From positions 1 to 64,000 of the forward strand of contig NZ_JAOPKZ010000002.1 in NCBI RefSeq assembly GCF_025519785.1: a stretch of DNA of 64,000 nt, read 5' to 3'. Positions 28,454 to 36,373 of the stretch are shown piece after piece. A program made the position numbers and the translations under genes. This stretch comes from Staphylococcus marylandisciuri. Its GTDB lineage: Bacteria; Bacillota; Bacilli; Staphylococcales; Staphylococcaceae. Under the pieces are notes generated by a model. That model had not been told where the DNA came from. It was given only the letters and a program-made list of their open reading frames with translations, and ran no database searches. Position 1 is the first letter of the stretch; every line of letters starts with the position of its first letter.

Positions 28454-29272
28454 TTACCTACTTTTTGCTTGTTTCTTGCGCAAATAGAATTGAAACCCGT
28501 ACATAACCATCGCGTGTAATGGCGCCTGAGTCAGCCGGTAAACCCACCATGGTAATTGCGGTTTAAAATTAACTAGTGCTGTAAGAAGCGTTACTTTATT
28601 GTCACTGTCCTCTGTCACTTTAAATATAAAATGTCCCGCTGATTCTACCCCTTTTTTCACTAAACAGCCATCTACGATAGATAACCGGACTGCTTTATTA
28701 CTCATATCGTTGATAGTCATTTTGATCAATGAAGCAAGCTTAAGTAAGGTGATGTCATATTGCTCAGAATCTAACTTCACACGCACTAGTCCTAACGTGA
28801 TGTACTGTAAATACTGCGCGTAATATTGAAGGTATGCTGTAATATAAGAATGGTTCATACTATCAAACTCTTGGACTGAATGCGCTGTCGAAGAACTTTC
28901 CAATAAGCTTTGAGATAACAATAATGGGGTAAATGGAAGTCTTAGCAATTTAAGATATTTGAAATAGCTTTGAGCACGCATTCCTCTGATAACATACACG
29001 CATCGTGCACATTGCTGCAATAGTTGAATCGCTAGTCCGTGCATTAAATTAGAACGCCCTTGCTTTAAACCCTTAGGTAAAGTGGACTGCGCTTCAGCAT
29101 AGATGACAATATCCTTACGACTTATTAGTCCTTCAATACTATGCTTATCAAACACATTGACATCACGAGGTGTTAAATGTTGCACTATTGATCTCGGTGA
29201 TAATCCTCGTTGTAAGATTGCTGTCACTACTTGAGTATAACGATTGGATTCACCTATCAAGATTACCTTCAC
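28454..29272 (-). CDS. Degenerate Rossmann-fold protein with DUF2867-like C-terminus
   Basis: 272-residue protein I do not firmly recognise. The N-terminus (VKVILIGESNRYTQVVTAIL) looks like a Rossmann strand-helix but lacks the GxxGxxG dinucleotide motif. The C-terminus (PWWVYRLTQAPLHAMVMYG) resembles the ending of YfcH-like epimerase proteins with a DUF2867 domain. A catalytic YxxxK is not evident. It may be a non-catalytic NAD(P)-binding relative. Start: AAGGAG lies nine bases before a GTG at 29272; a TTG at 29290 overlaps that site. Single gene. Confidence 0.6.
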   Translation of the reverse strand: MKVILIGESNRYTQVVTAILQRGLSPRSIVQHLTPRDVNVFDKHSIEGLISRKDIVIYAEAQSTLPKGLKQGRSNLMHGLAIQLLQQCARCVYVIRGMRAQSYFKYLKLLRLPFTPLLLSQSLLESSSTAHSVQEFDSMNHSYITAYLQYYAQYLQYITLGLVRVKLDSEQYDITLLKLASLIKMTINDMSNKAVRLSIVDGCLVKKGVESAGHFIFKVTEDSDNKVTLLTALVNFKPQLPWWVYRLTQAPLHAMVMYGFQFYLRKKQAKSR

Positions 29273-29370
29273 ATGTTCACTCTCCTTCAAGCTACACTAC
29301 GATGATTGAATCTATTATATTATACAACATCTCATCTCTATAACTTGTTAAAGTTGTAAAGATAAAAATA

Positions 29371-29409
29371 GAGTAAGACAGAAATCGCTTTGATTTCTCA
29401 GCCTTACTC
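29371..29409 (-). terminator. Terminator of the SDR gene at 29468
   Basis: GAGTAAG (29371-29377) pairs with CTTACTC (29403-29409) with GAAATC/GATTTC inside; the minus strand then reads TATTTTTATC. Confidence 0.75.
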
Positions 29410-29467
29410 TCAGAAGCAAATTACGAGTTAGAAGAGCAGTCCAGAAGCTTACTCAATTGCTCTGAAT

Positions 29468-30169
29468 TTATACAGGTCGCACAGTAATTTCATTAACATT
29501 AACGTGAGCGGGTTGTTGCAGCGCATAAACTACTGCTTCTGCGATATCTTTAGGTTCTAACTTCTTACGTTCTCCCCAATCCGCACTACCAAGCGGCGTG
29601 TCTACCATGCCCGGTGAAATACTTGTCACTCTTACACCTGTGCGAGCAAGTTCTTTCTCAAGTCCCGCTGTAATTGAATGGAGCGCTGCTTTCGTTGCAC
29701 TATACATCGTACTGGTCTTCGTTACTTCGAATCCTGAGATAGAAGCAATATTGATGATATGTCCTGCGCCACGCGATTTGAAATCGGGAAGAACAGCATT
29801 GATTCCGTATAGGGATCCTTTCACATTAACATCTAACATCGTTTCCCAAGCTGCTACATCACCTTCAGTTATAGCTGATGACAACATCTGACCTGCACTG
29901 TTCACGAGAATATCTACTTGTCCAAATTCCGCTTTAGCTTGATCGATAAGTTGTTCAACCGCTTCACGCTTCGTAACATCTGTCACTACAGTCAATACTC
30001 GACCATTTAATTCGGATTTTATAGTTTCTGCAACGTTACTCAAACGAGATTGATCCCGCCCTGCTAATACGACTAGCACTTGTTGTTGTGCCAGCTCATA
30101 AGCTATAGCCTTACCAATTCCGCTGCTTGCCCCTGTTATGACGGCCACTTTATTTTGTAAATTTAACAT
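29468..30169 (-). CDS. SDR-family oxidoreductase (YdfG-like)
   Basis: 233-residue classical SDR with TGASSGIG (12-19), NSAG (90-93), Ser143, Tyr156 and Lys160 (YSATK), and the [11 protein letters not shown] segment. The C-terminus [16 protein letters not shown] is typical of YdfG-like 3-hydroxy acid dehydrogenases acting on serine or similar hydroxy acids. AAAGGTGAG precedes the ATG. The GNAT gene lies 21 bases upstream on the same strand, so the two probably form an operon, with the terminator at 29371. Confidence 0.85.
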   Translation of the reverse strand: MLNLQNKVAVITGASSGIGKAIAYELAQQQVLVVLAGRDQSRLSNVAETIKSELNGRVLTVVTDVTKREAVEQLIDQAKAEFGQVDILVNSAGQMLSSAITEGDVAAWETMLDVNVKGSLYGINAVLPDFKSRGAGHIINIASISGFEVTKTSTMYSATKAALHSITAGLEKELARTGVRVTSISPGMVDTPLGSADWGERKKLEPKDIAEAVVYALQQPAHVNVNEITVRPV

Positions 30170-30190
30170 CGTCTCACCTTTTTAAAAGTT

Positions 30191-30622
30191 TTATTTTAAT
30201 GATTTTTTAAAAACATAGCTTACTTTACTATAGTTCATTTTACCTTCAAAAAATTGCTGTGCATCACTCTTGTCAATACTCGAACTCAACATCATATTAC
30301 TATAACCTTGTTCATCAGCCCAGTTTTCTAAATATGATAACAAACGGGCGCCTATATCTTTAGAACGCCACGCTTCATCTACGACTAGATCAGTCACCCA
30401 CAAGGAACGACCATGATGTAAAGTAGTTTGCGCTTGAAAAGCTACAATACCCACTATTTCAGTACTCTCAAACATACCGAACATGCGATAACCATCGTCT
30501 CTAATTGATTCAGTAACTAAATCTAAGTACTCATCTTTAGTTAAATGTGTACGTAATTGTTTAACTACTTCAAAGGCTTGAGATACTTCATCCTCATTAA
30601 ATAATTCCTGAATATAACCCAT
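30191..30622 (-). CDS. GNAT-family N-acetyltransferase
   Basis: 143-residue acyltransferase. The acetyl-CoA pyrophosphate loop is WRSKDIGARLLSYLENWA (about residues 88-105), with the preceding beta-strand WVTDLVVDE. Acceptor unknown. I prefer the ATG at 30622, seven bases after GGGG; the ATG two codons earlier is too close to that site. It leads the SDR gene 21 bases away and is divergent from the small gene at 30929. The gap 30623-30928 is AT-rich and presumably holds both promoters. Confidence 0.78.
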   Translation of the reverse strand: MGYIQELFNEDEVSQAFEVVKQLRTHLTKDEYLDLVTESIRDDGYRMFGMFESTEIVGIVAFQAQTTLHHGRSLWVTDLVVDEAWRSKDIGARLLSYLENWADEQGYSNMMLSSSIDKSDAQQFFEGKMNYSKVSYVFKKSLK

Positions 30623-30928
30623 AATCATACCCCTTTGTTTAATTATTAGATATATTATGCTCTTACATTAAATTATATCATGTACAAATTGTTATATTTA
30701 ATAATATTACTTATATTAGTTTATTTAACCATTTATTTTAGAGAGAACTGCAATAAACTTGACCTATCTCTTCACTATTTAACTCAACTATTGTATTTAC
30801 AGTTCTTTGCCCACTCGACATCACTGCTTGTACTCTATTGATATGCTTCTCACAGTGCATTCTGCTACAATAATAATTACCAATAACCATATGAACGTAG
30901 AATATGAATGAAAAGGGATGATATATAA

Positions 30929-31198
30929 ATGTGCTTTGAAGACCGTATCCACTCTTTGAGAAAGAGAAAAGATAAGACTAGTTTCGATTTCACGTTTGAA
31001 GAGCTTTATAGTGAGAGTGAATGGCTAGAAATGAATTTATCCGAAAGAAAATATCAAGAACGTGAGTTTAGGAGATTTATAAGTGAAAGTAGCTATCTAC
31101 GTATTCCTGCTAGTACTGAAGATAGCATGCGCATGCGTATGTATAATCTCGTTTATTCATATAATGAAATCAAGAAAAACTTTAAATCTTATGTATAA
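30929..31198 (+). CDS. Small hypothetical protein (DUF1413-like)
   Basis: 89-residue, highly charged soluble protein. AAAAGGGA lies about ten bases before the ATG and a strong terminator follows directly, so it is a real single-gene unit. The pattern FTFEELYSESEWLEMNLSER...FRRFI recalls small DUF1413 proteins of Firmicutes, whose role is unknown; this resemblance is from memory and weak. The C-terminal 30 residues are probably helical. Confidence 0.65.
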   Translation: MCFEDRIHSLRKRKDKTSFDFTFEELYSESEWLEMNLSERKYQEREFRRFISESSYLRIPASTEDSMRMRMYNLVYSYNEIKKNFKSYV

Positions 31199-31212
31199 TT
31201 GTTACGCATAAT

Positions 31213-31246
31213 AAATACCGGCAAGCATTGAGCTTCGCCGGTATTT
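31213..31246 (+). terminator. Terminator of the small gene at 30929
   Basis: AAATACCGGC (31213-31222) pairs perfectly with GCCGGTATTT (31237-31246). Beyond it, 31247-32036 is an 800-base gap with no gene I can support; it contains a GTCTAAC/GTTAGAC dyad (31359-31394). Confidence 0.85.
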
Positions 31247-32036
31247 ATCTAGAGTGGTAGCGAGGACTTCAACTCTATACTCACTCTAGCTCATCATTTT
31301 AAAGGGCGTTTAACTAAATCATGAATCTTCTACTAGGGGCTAATAGAATTAGGGACTAGTCTAACATGACGTCGGGACCAACGTGACGTTAGACGGGTGA
31401 CGCTATCGTATTAGCTACACATCTAATTCATTTGTTACGTAAGCGCCAACTGTATGTAGTTAACACTACTGCATCACCTAACATCATACCGAGGGATAAG
31501 TGGTATGAAATGTAAATTTCATAACTGTGTTCTTATTCAGAAATTAAGAATCGATAGCTCATTATATAAAGTGTCTATTTAGTCTTTAACTTCATTATAA
31601 TCTTCAAGACTATCTTACTTATTCCTTTCTAAGTCCAGTTATCCTTTACACTGTATATCGTACTATTTGTATTAAAAATTTTAAATATATATGTGATCAT
31701 TTTCACAAAAAAGTCATAAAGGATTGAACATTTTGCAAACACTAATATTTTACATATTAAGTTTAATGAGTCATAAACTTTTTTAAGATAGAAATGTAAA
31801 GCTTTGGCCCTTAACTCCACTGATTTCTACACTAATTGCATTTCTACTTTCGGTTATTCTGTCCATATGAATGTCTTTTACCTTATGTGCTCACTTGTAT
31901 GACTACATATTCAACAATCATTTCCCAGGAAATACTTAAGTTTTAAATATACTAAAAAGCCTCCTAAGCTTAACTTTAGTAGAATAAACATATCCTTTTA
32001 TAAAGACGTTAAGAAGCTCATATGTAGTGACGCAGT

Positions 32037-32783
32037 TTATTGGTTTGATGGTACAGATATATCCTTCTCCGCTACCTCCAAACAGTCCCCGTATCGCTCA
32101 CATTGAGAACAGTGTAACTTTCTAAATTGATGTGTATGACGCGCTTTAATGTACTCTCTTATCGATGGTTTGAATTGAGCATGACACTCTAGACAAAAAT
32201 ATTGCGTTTTTAGGTACATAAATCGAGTAATTTGATAAGCGCTCACACACAGATAAGGTAAAGCGATAAGAAAAGGAAATGTTTTCTTTAACGATATTGA
32301 AAGTGCTATTGCCATCACTTCTATTATAGCTACAGGTATCAGTTTTTTATAAAGCGCTCGGTATACGTGTTTCATTTCTTTTCGTTGATAGAAAACCCTT
32401 TCTAAATCTCTGATGCCCACGAGACTTTCTTCAGATTCATCTAGCTTTAAATATTTTCTGATGTGTTTAATACGTTCTAGTAATTTCTTCTCTTCAACTA
32501 TATTATGTTCGACTTCATATATTCTTTGACCGAGTATTAAATTCAAACGTTCTATAGACGTGTCGGTTTGTAATAAATCTTTAATTTCCTTTAATGTTAA
32601 GCCCCAACCTTTAAGTAGTAAAATAAGTTCTAACTTCAGCTTATCATTTTCATCATATTTTCTATTTATCCCATCGTCATTAATCGCAGGATACAATAGA
32701 CCTCTTCTATAGTAGAATTGAATCGTTCTCACGGTTACCTGACATGCCTTTGCAAGTTCGCCCGTTGAGTAATAATTTGTCAT
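32037..32783 (-). CDS. Membrane-anchored MerR-family regulator with C-terminal zinc-ribbon-like motif
   Basis: 248-residue protein with an N-terminal MerR winged helix (residues 5-75: YYSTGELAKACQVTVRTIQ, then RRGLLYP) and dimerisation coiled coil (about 78-112). Two hydrophobic segments (about 149-165 and 169-185) follow. The C-terminal tail holds CLEC (197-200), CSQC (225-228) and Cys234, a likely metal-binding knuckle. Such an architecture suggests membrane-tethered sensing of metal, redox or envelope state; the ligand is unknown. The promoter has the 19-bp spacer and dyad expected of MerR control (32805-32835). AAGGAAGGTG precedes the ATG. No target gene is adjacent, so autoregulation is the only visible link. 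Confidence 0.82.
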   Translation of the reverse strand: MTNYYSTGELAKACQVTVRTIQFYYRRGLLYPAINDDGINRKYDENDKLKLELILLLKGWGLTLKEIKDLLQTDTSIERLNLILGQRIYEVEHNIVEEKKLLERIKHIRKYLKLDESEESLVGIRDLERVFYQRKEMKHVYRALYKKLIPVAIIEVMAIALSISLKKTFPFLIALPYLCVSAYQITRFMYLKTQYFCLECHAQFKPSIREYIKARHTHQFRKLHCSQCERYGDCLEVAEKDISVPSNQ

Positions 32784-32804
32784 GTGATCACCTTCCTTGC
32801 TTTC

Positions 32805-32835
32805 ACTATATTATGTGACGTTAGGTAACGTGCAA
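32805..32835 (-). promoter_or_regulatory. MerR-type promoter with operator dyad
   Basis: On the minus strand, TTGCAC (32835-32830) and TATAGT (32810-32805) are separated by 19 bases, the overlong spacer that MerR proteins untwist. ACGTTA and TAACGT (32818-32831) form an inverted repeat around two bases inside it. Confidence 0.82.
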
Positions 32836-32874
32836 GGCTTTTCTTCGTTTTTTAGTTTATTTTTCCAAAAAAAT

Positions 32875-32922
32875 TGAGCGAGACTGAGCCGAAAGAAGTT
32901 AATAAATTGCTCGTCTCGCTCA
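32875..32922 (-). terminator. Terminator of the DUF2188 gene
   Basis: TGAGCGAGAC (32875-32884) pairs with GTCTCGCTCA (32913-32922); on the minus strand the hairpin is followed by AATTTTTTTGG. Confidence 0.88.
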
Positions 32923-32983
32923 TATTAAACTGCACTACGCTGTGCTATCATTCGTTTACCTATTTCTCAGGGTCTAAACTATT

Positions 32984-33400
32984 TTAAGATTCGTTCTTAT
33001 TATGCTCAATAATCTCAGTACCACGATTATCGACAATATTTCGGGCACGCTTCATCGCGTCTTCTTTTTTCTCAAATGTATCAGAGGCTTGCTTCGCTTG
33101 ATCGGTTTTAACTTTCCACTTTTCATCTTCATAATACACATGGACATCGCGTTCATTGTTTTCAGGGTGAGCGTTATCATCTTCTTGATGCTCAGTTATA
33201 TGTTTATTTTTCAGTTCTTTTAATTCTTTATCACTAGCATCTCTATACCACGATTCAGCTTGTTCTGTCGCAATAGGTATGGCATCCCCTTCTTTATAAC
33301 CATCTTTAAGCATAGCATTACCGATATCGATGGCTTTTTTTCGTTCGAGTTCATCCATATTTTTCCAACTTTGTGGGTAATCATTCATAGTCCAAGGCAT
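32984..33400 (-). CDS. ChaB/DUF2188 two-domain protein
   Basis: 138-residue hydrophilic protein. Residues 1-53 (MPWTMNDYPQSWKNM ... IPIATEQAESWY) form a ChaB-like domain and residues 85-135 (VHVYYEDEKWKVKT ... ARNIVDNRGTEIIEH) a DUF2188 domain. Proteins with these domains are often general-stress proteins of Gram-positive bacteria; the molecular role is unknown. A sigma-B-like promoter lies upstream (33434-33459), the ribosome site GAGGAGGT is strong, and a terminator follows. It is divergent from the membrane-protein pair at 33574. Confidence 0.8.
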   Translation of the reverse strand: MPWTMNDYPQSWKNMDELERKKAIDIGNAMLKDGYKEGDAIPIATEQAESWYRDASDKELKELKNKHITEHQEDDNAHPENNERDVHVYYEDEKWKVKTDQAKQASDTFEKKEDAMKRARNIVDNRGTEIIEHNKNES

Positions 33401-33433
33401 ACATCTACCTCCTCGATCATTTTCTATTTATGT

Positions 33434-33459
33434 ATAACCTTTTACAATTTGAGATAAAC
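33434..33459 (-). promoter_or_regulatory. Sigma-B-like promoter of the DUF2188 gene
   Basis: On the minus strand GTTTAT (33459-33454), 14 bases, GGTTAT (33439-33434), close to the sigma-B consensus GTTTAA-N12-15-GGGTAT. Confidence 0.6.
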
Positions 33460-33504
33460 GCCGTAAACTTGTTAATCTCATTTATAATTTTTCTTTTAAA
33501 AAGT

Positions 33505-33530
33505 GATTTACTTTTATTTGTAAAGGGAAT
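33505..33530 (+). promoter_or_regulatory. Sigma-B-like promoter of the paralogous membrane-protein pair
   Basis: GATTTA (33505-33510), 14 bases, GGGAAT (33525-33530). The -10 is a good match and the -35 a weaker one. It faces away from the promoter at 33434. Confidence 0.5.
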
Positions 33531-33573
33531 AAAATACAACGCGATTCTGTGACAGGAAAGGAGGTTCTTGGAG

Positions 33574-34749
33574 GTGAAACGATTGACAGTCGGCATCATC
33601 CCATCACCAGACATGCCAAGTAAGATGGTTAAAAAAGTTCAGCAACAATTACCTGCTGAATTCTCGCGAATTATCGATGATGAGATAGAGTGGCACATCG
33701 ATACACATATCGCTTCCATGGTAGGAACAGCTGAACATATGGATAAGACGATAGATATTGCTGCAAATATGAAAACACAAAAAGAGTGGGATCTGGCTAT
33801 TTGCATAACTGACCTCCCAAGTATTTCAGACAATAAAGTGGTGCTTTCGGATATCAACAGTGATAAGCGAGTAGCTTTGCTATCCCTGCCAGCTTTAGGC
33901 ATGTTGAATGTCAAAACTAAACTGCGTCATTTTATTACTTACTTAGTACATTATATGTTTAAACCTGGAGAAGAGGAGCACCTGATTACTAGAAAGCATT
34001 TTCGATTTTCCCGCATTATCGAAGTGCAGCCTAGTGAGGGTAATAATTCTCAAAATAAACGCCTCATACTGAAATCTATCGTAGGTGGGTGGTTTCACTT
34101 AATCAGTGGTATGACTTTCGCCAATGAGCCGTGGTCAGCTATCTTCGACTTTAAAAAGATTATTTCTGTATCGTTTGCCACTGGTGCCTACATTACTATT
34201 TTCTCCACACCATGGGATATGACACTTTACTATGACTACTGGCGCTTTATATTATTTATGTTGCTATCCATTTTTGGAATGACAGGATGGCTTATTTATT
34301 CGTACAAATTATGGGAGTTCCCTACGCCATCAACTCAGCGAATATACAGATACGTCTATAATCTAACGACTGTTACCACTTTGGCTTCGATCACTTTATT
34401 TAACTTTATCGCCTTATTCTTATTACTCACTCTGAGTACAATGCTGTTCGTACCCCCACATCTGTACACGCATATGACGTCTTTACAACATCGTTTACCA
34501 TCAGTTGTGGATTACTTTAACTTAATTTGGTTTATGACGTGTATTGCTATATTAGCAGGCGCGTTGGGTTCTACAGTTGAAAGCGCAGAGAAAATTAAAC
34601 GTGTGACCTATTCCTATCGTCAATATTATCGATATGAACAGTTAGAAGATGAGAAAGAAGAAGAATCAAAGGGTCGCACTTATAACGAACAGCTAGACTA
34701 TAATGGTAAGAAACAATCACACAGAGAGGAGGGATCAAACAATGGCTAA
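33574..34749 (+). CDS. Multipass membrane protein, first of a paralogous pair
   Basis: 391-residue protein of unknown function. A soluble alpha/beta-like N-terminal part (residues 1-130, LTVGIIPSPDMPSKMVKKVQ ... WDLAICITDLPS) is followed by a linker and about four hydrophobic segments: IISVSFATGAYITIF, FILFMLLSIFGMTGWLIY, TTLASITLFNFIALFLLL and LIWFMTCIAILAGALGS. The tail is charged. GTG at 33574 gives an N-terminus aligning with the paralogue; a TTG two codons earlier is only three bases from AAAGGAGG. The next gene overlaps by eight bases. The shared motif SGMTFANxP precedes the first helix in both. Confidence 0.7.
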   Translation: MKRLTVGIIPSPDMPSKMVKKVQQQLPAEFSRIIDDEIEWHIDTHIASMVGTAEHMDKTIDIAANMKTQKEWDLAICITDLPSISDNKVVLSDINSDKRVALLSLPALGMLNVKTKLRHFITYLVHYMFKPGEEEHLITRKHFRFSRIIEVQPSEGNNSQNKRLILKSIVGGWFHLISGMTFANEPWSAIFDFKKIISVSFATGAYITIFSTPWDMTLYYDYWRFILFMLLSIFGMTGWLIYSYKLWEFPTPSTQRIYRYVYNLTTVTTLASITLFNFIALFLLLTLSTMLFVPPHLYTHMTSLQHRLPSVVDYFNLIWFMTCIAILAGALGSTVESAEKIKRVTYSYRQYYRYEQLEDEKEEESKGRTYNEQLDYNGKKQSHREEGSNNG

Positions 34750-35923
34750 AACTATTAAAGTAGGCTTAGTTGCTGCCCCTGGTGTTTCAAAAAATGTTGC
34801 CGTACATCTGCAAGATGAATTACCTGACCACTTAGCGCAACACGTCTCACGTGAAGTTGAATGGGAAATTGAAGTCATTGCTGATCCTCTCACAGGCTCT
34901 GCTGAGAATGTTACTGAGATCTTTAAAAATATCTCCAATTATCAACAATCTTATGAATGGGAATATACTATAGGTTTAACAGATCTTCCGTTATTCACTA
35001 ATAATAAAGTCATAGCTATCGACGTAAACCATGATAATGGCGCGAGTCTTATATCCGTTCCCGCATATGGTTGGCGACCAGTTAAAAAGCGTCTTCGCCG
35101 TTCGATCATCGGTGTTATTGAAGAAATAAATAAATACCAACCTAATCAGCACAGGACGAATCAAACAGAGGATCAAGATCAGAACCAATCTAGTAAGGAG
35201 CGTTTAACACAACAATTTCCACTCTCTAACTTAGAACCTCATACTGATTATCTAGAGAATACGAATTCCAAACATACACGTTATTTCGTAAGCTCTCGCG
35301 CAAAAGGTATGATTCGTCTACTCAGTGGAATGACCTTCGCCAATAACCCGTTAAATATGGTTAGCAGCATTAGCAATGTCCTTGCAGTCGCTTTTACTAC
35401 TGGGGCTTCAGGAATCATTTTTACAACGATGTGGAATTTAAGTTACCTTTATTCTGAGTTGAGGTTGCTCGTAATGATGATAGTGTCGATACTCGGTATG
35501 ATGTTATGGATTATTATAGCGCATAGTCTATGGGAACCTATCAAACATAGCAAAGACCATCGTATTACACGGCTATATAACTTTACAACAGTGACGACAT
35601 TGACGGTTGCACTTGCTTTCTATTACGTCCTACTTTTCGTCTTCTTCTTATTAGCAACACTTGTCGTTCTACCTTCAGGTTACTTAGGACAATCAATGGG
35701 GCTTGGAGGCTCAGCTACGATAGTGACTTACATCAATTTAGCTTGGTTCGCAAGCTCCATCTCCACTGTTGCTGCTGCTATCGGAGCTGGGCTCAATAAT
35801 GCGGAACTTATATTAGAAAGCACGTACGGTTATCGACAGAAACAACGCTATAAATTATTGAAACAACGGGAACGTGAAAGAGAAAAAGAGGAAGAAAATG
35901 CTGAAGAGAAAGAAAGATCATAA
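34742..35923 (+). CDS. Multipass membrane protein, second of a paralogous pair
   Basis: 393-residue paralogue of the preceding protein with the same order: N-terminal domain (KVGLVAAPGVSKNVAVHLQD ... YTIGLTDLPLF), SGMTFANNP, then about four hydrophobic segments and a lysine/glutamate-rich C-terminus. The shared TDLP, FATGA/FTTGA and FTTVTTL-type blocks show descent from one duplication. The start at 34742 follows GAGGAGGG and lies inside the end of the first gene, so the pair is translationally coupled and may form a heteromeric complex. A strong terminator follows at 35942. Function unknown; stress control is inferred from the promoter. Confidence 0.72.
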   Translation: MAKTIKVGLVAAPGVSKNVAVHLQDELPDHLAQHVSREVEWEIEVIADPLTGSAENVTEIFKNISNYQQSYEWEYTIGLTDLPLFTNNKVIAIDVNHDNGASLISVPAYGWRPVKKRLRRSIIGVIEEINKYQPNQHRTNQTEDQDQNQSSKERLTQQFPLSNLEPHTDYLENTNSKHTRYFVSSRAKGMIRLLSGMTFANNPLNMVSSISNVLAVAFTTGASGIIFTTMWNLSYLYSELRLLVMMIVSILGMMLWIIIAHSLWEPIKHSKDHRITRLYNFTTVTTLTVALAFYYVLLFVFFLLATLVVLPSGYLGQSMGLGGSATIVTYINLAWFASSISTVAAAIGAGLNNAELILESTYGYRQKQRYKLLKQREREREKEEENAEEKERS

Positions 35924-35941
35924 ATAATGAACTTAAATTTA

Positions 35942-35988
35942 AATAGCCCAAAGATGATGTTGAGGTCGTTAATCATCTTTGGGCTATT
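35942..35988 (+). terminator. Terminator of the membrane-protein pair
   Basis: AATAGCCCAAAGATGAT (35942-35958) pairs with ATCATCTTTGGGCTATT (35972-35988), an almost perfect 17-bp stem. Confidence 0.88.
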
Positions 35989-36050
35989 CTACTCTCTTAT
36001 AAAAGTGAGGATTGATCAAATTACAGTTGTTCACTCGTGACTACTATGAG

Positions 36051-36193
36051 GAGGTCGAGACAAGAGCGTTTAGGATTTGAGGAGGGGGCCCCAACAAAAA
36101 GAAACTGGTATATCAGTTTCTACAAGCACTGCGAGTTGCCGGGGCGGGACTACGAAATCTTTTTGTTCAAATTAGATTTCTGTCCCGCTCCCA
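36051..36193 (-). repeat. Composite repeat, reversed: E, C and short A modules
   Basis: Starts GAGGTCGAGACAAGAGCG (end module reversed), then GGGGGCCCCAACA, one AAACTGG...CAGTTTC hairpin, and the GGGACTACGAAATC-to-CCCGCTCCC half of module A; the long central hairpin of A is missing. Confidence 0.82.
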
Positions 36194-36200
36194 AGAAGAA

Positions 36201-36243
36201 ACACTCAGATGAAATGAATTAAATCATCTGAGTGCTATTTTTT
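36201..36243 (+). terminator. Module H terminator hairpin
   Basis: ACACTCAGATGA pairs with TCATCTGAGTG, then CTATTTTTTC. Near-identical copies occur at 55469 and, reversed, at 59685, each joined directly to a module A end; a diverged copy is at 42654. Confidence 0.8.
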
Positions 36244-36373
36244 CTGGGATTTATGTCTCAACTTCACTGAGCGAATGACCAAGGAGATTAAACGAAGGTC
36301 AAAAAGCTAACTCTGGTACCTATAAAGTCTACTTTAGACGATCTTGAGAGAGCCATTCAACTAGATCTCTATC

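Noticed and set aside
31629-31820. 63-codon minus-strand frame in the long gap
   Set aside because: AT-rich composition, no ribosome site or recognisable motif.
36037-36222. 61-codon frame after the membrane-protein pair
   Set aside because: Entirely composed of reversed C and A modules; similar frames occur at every repeat block.
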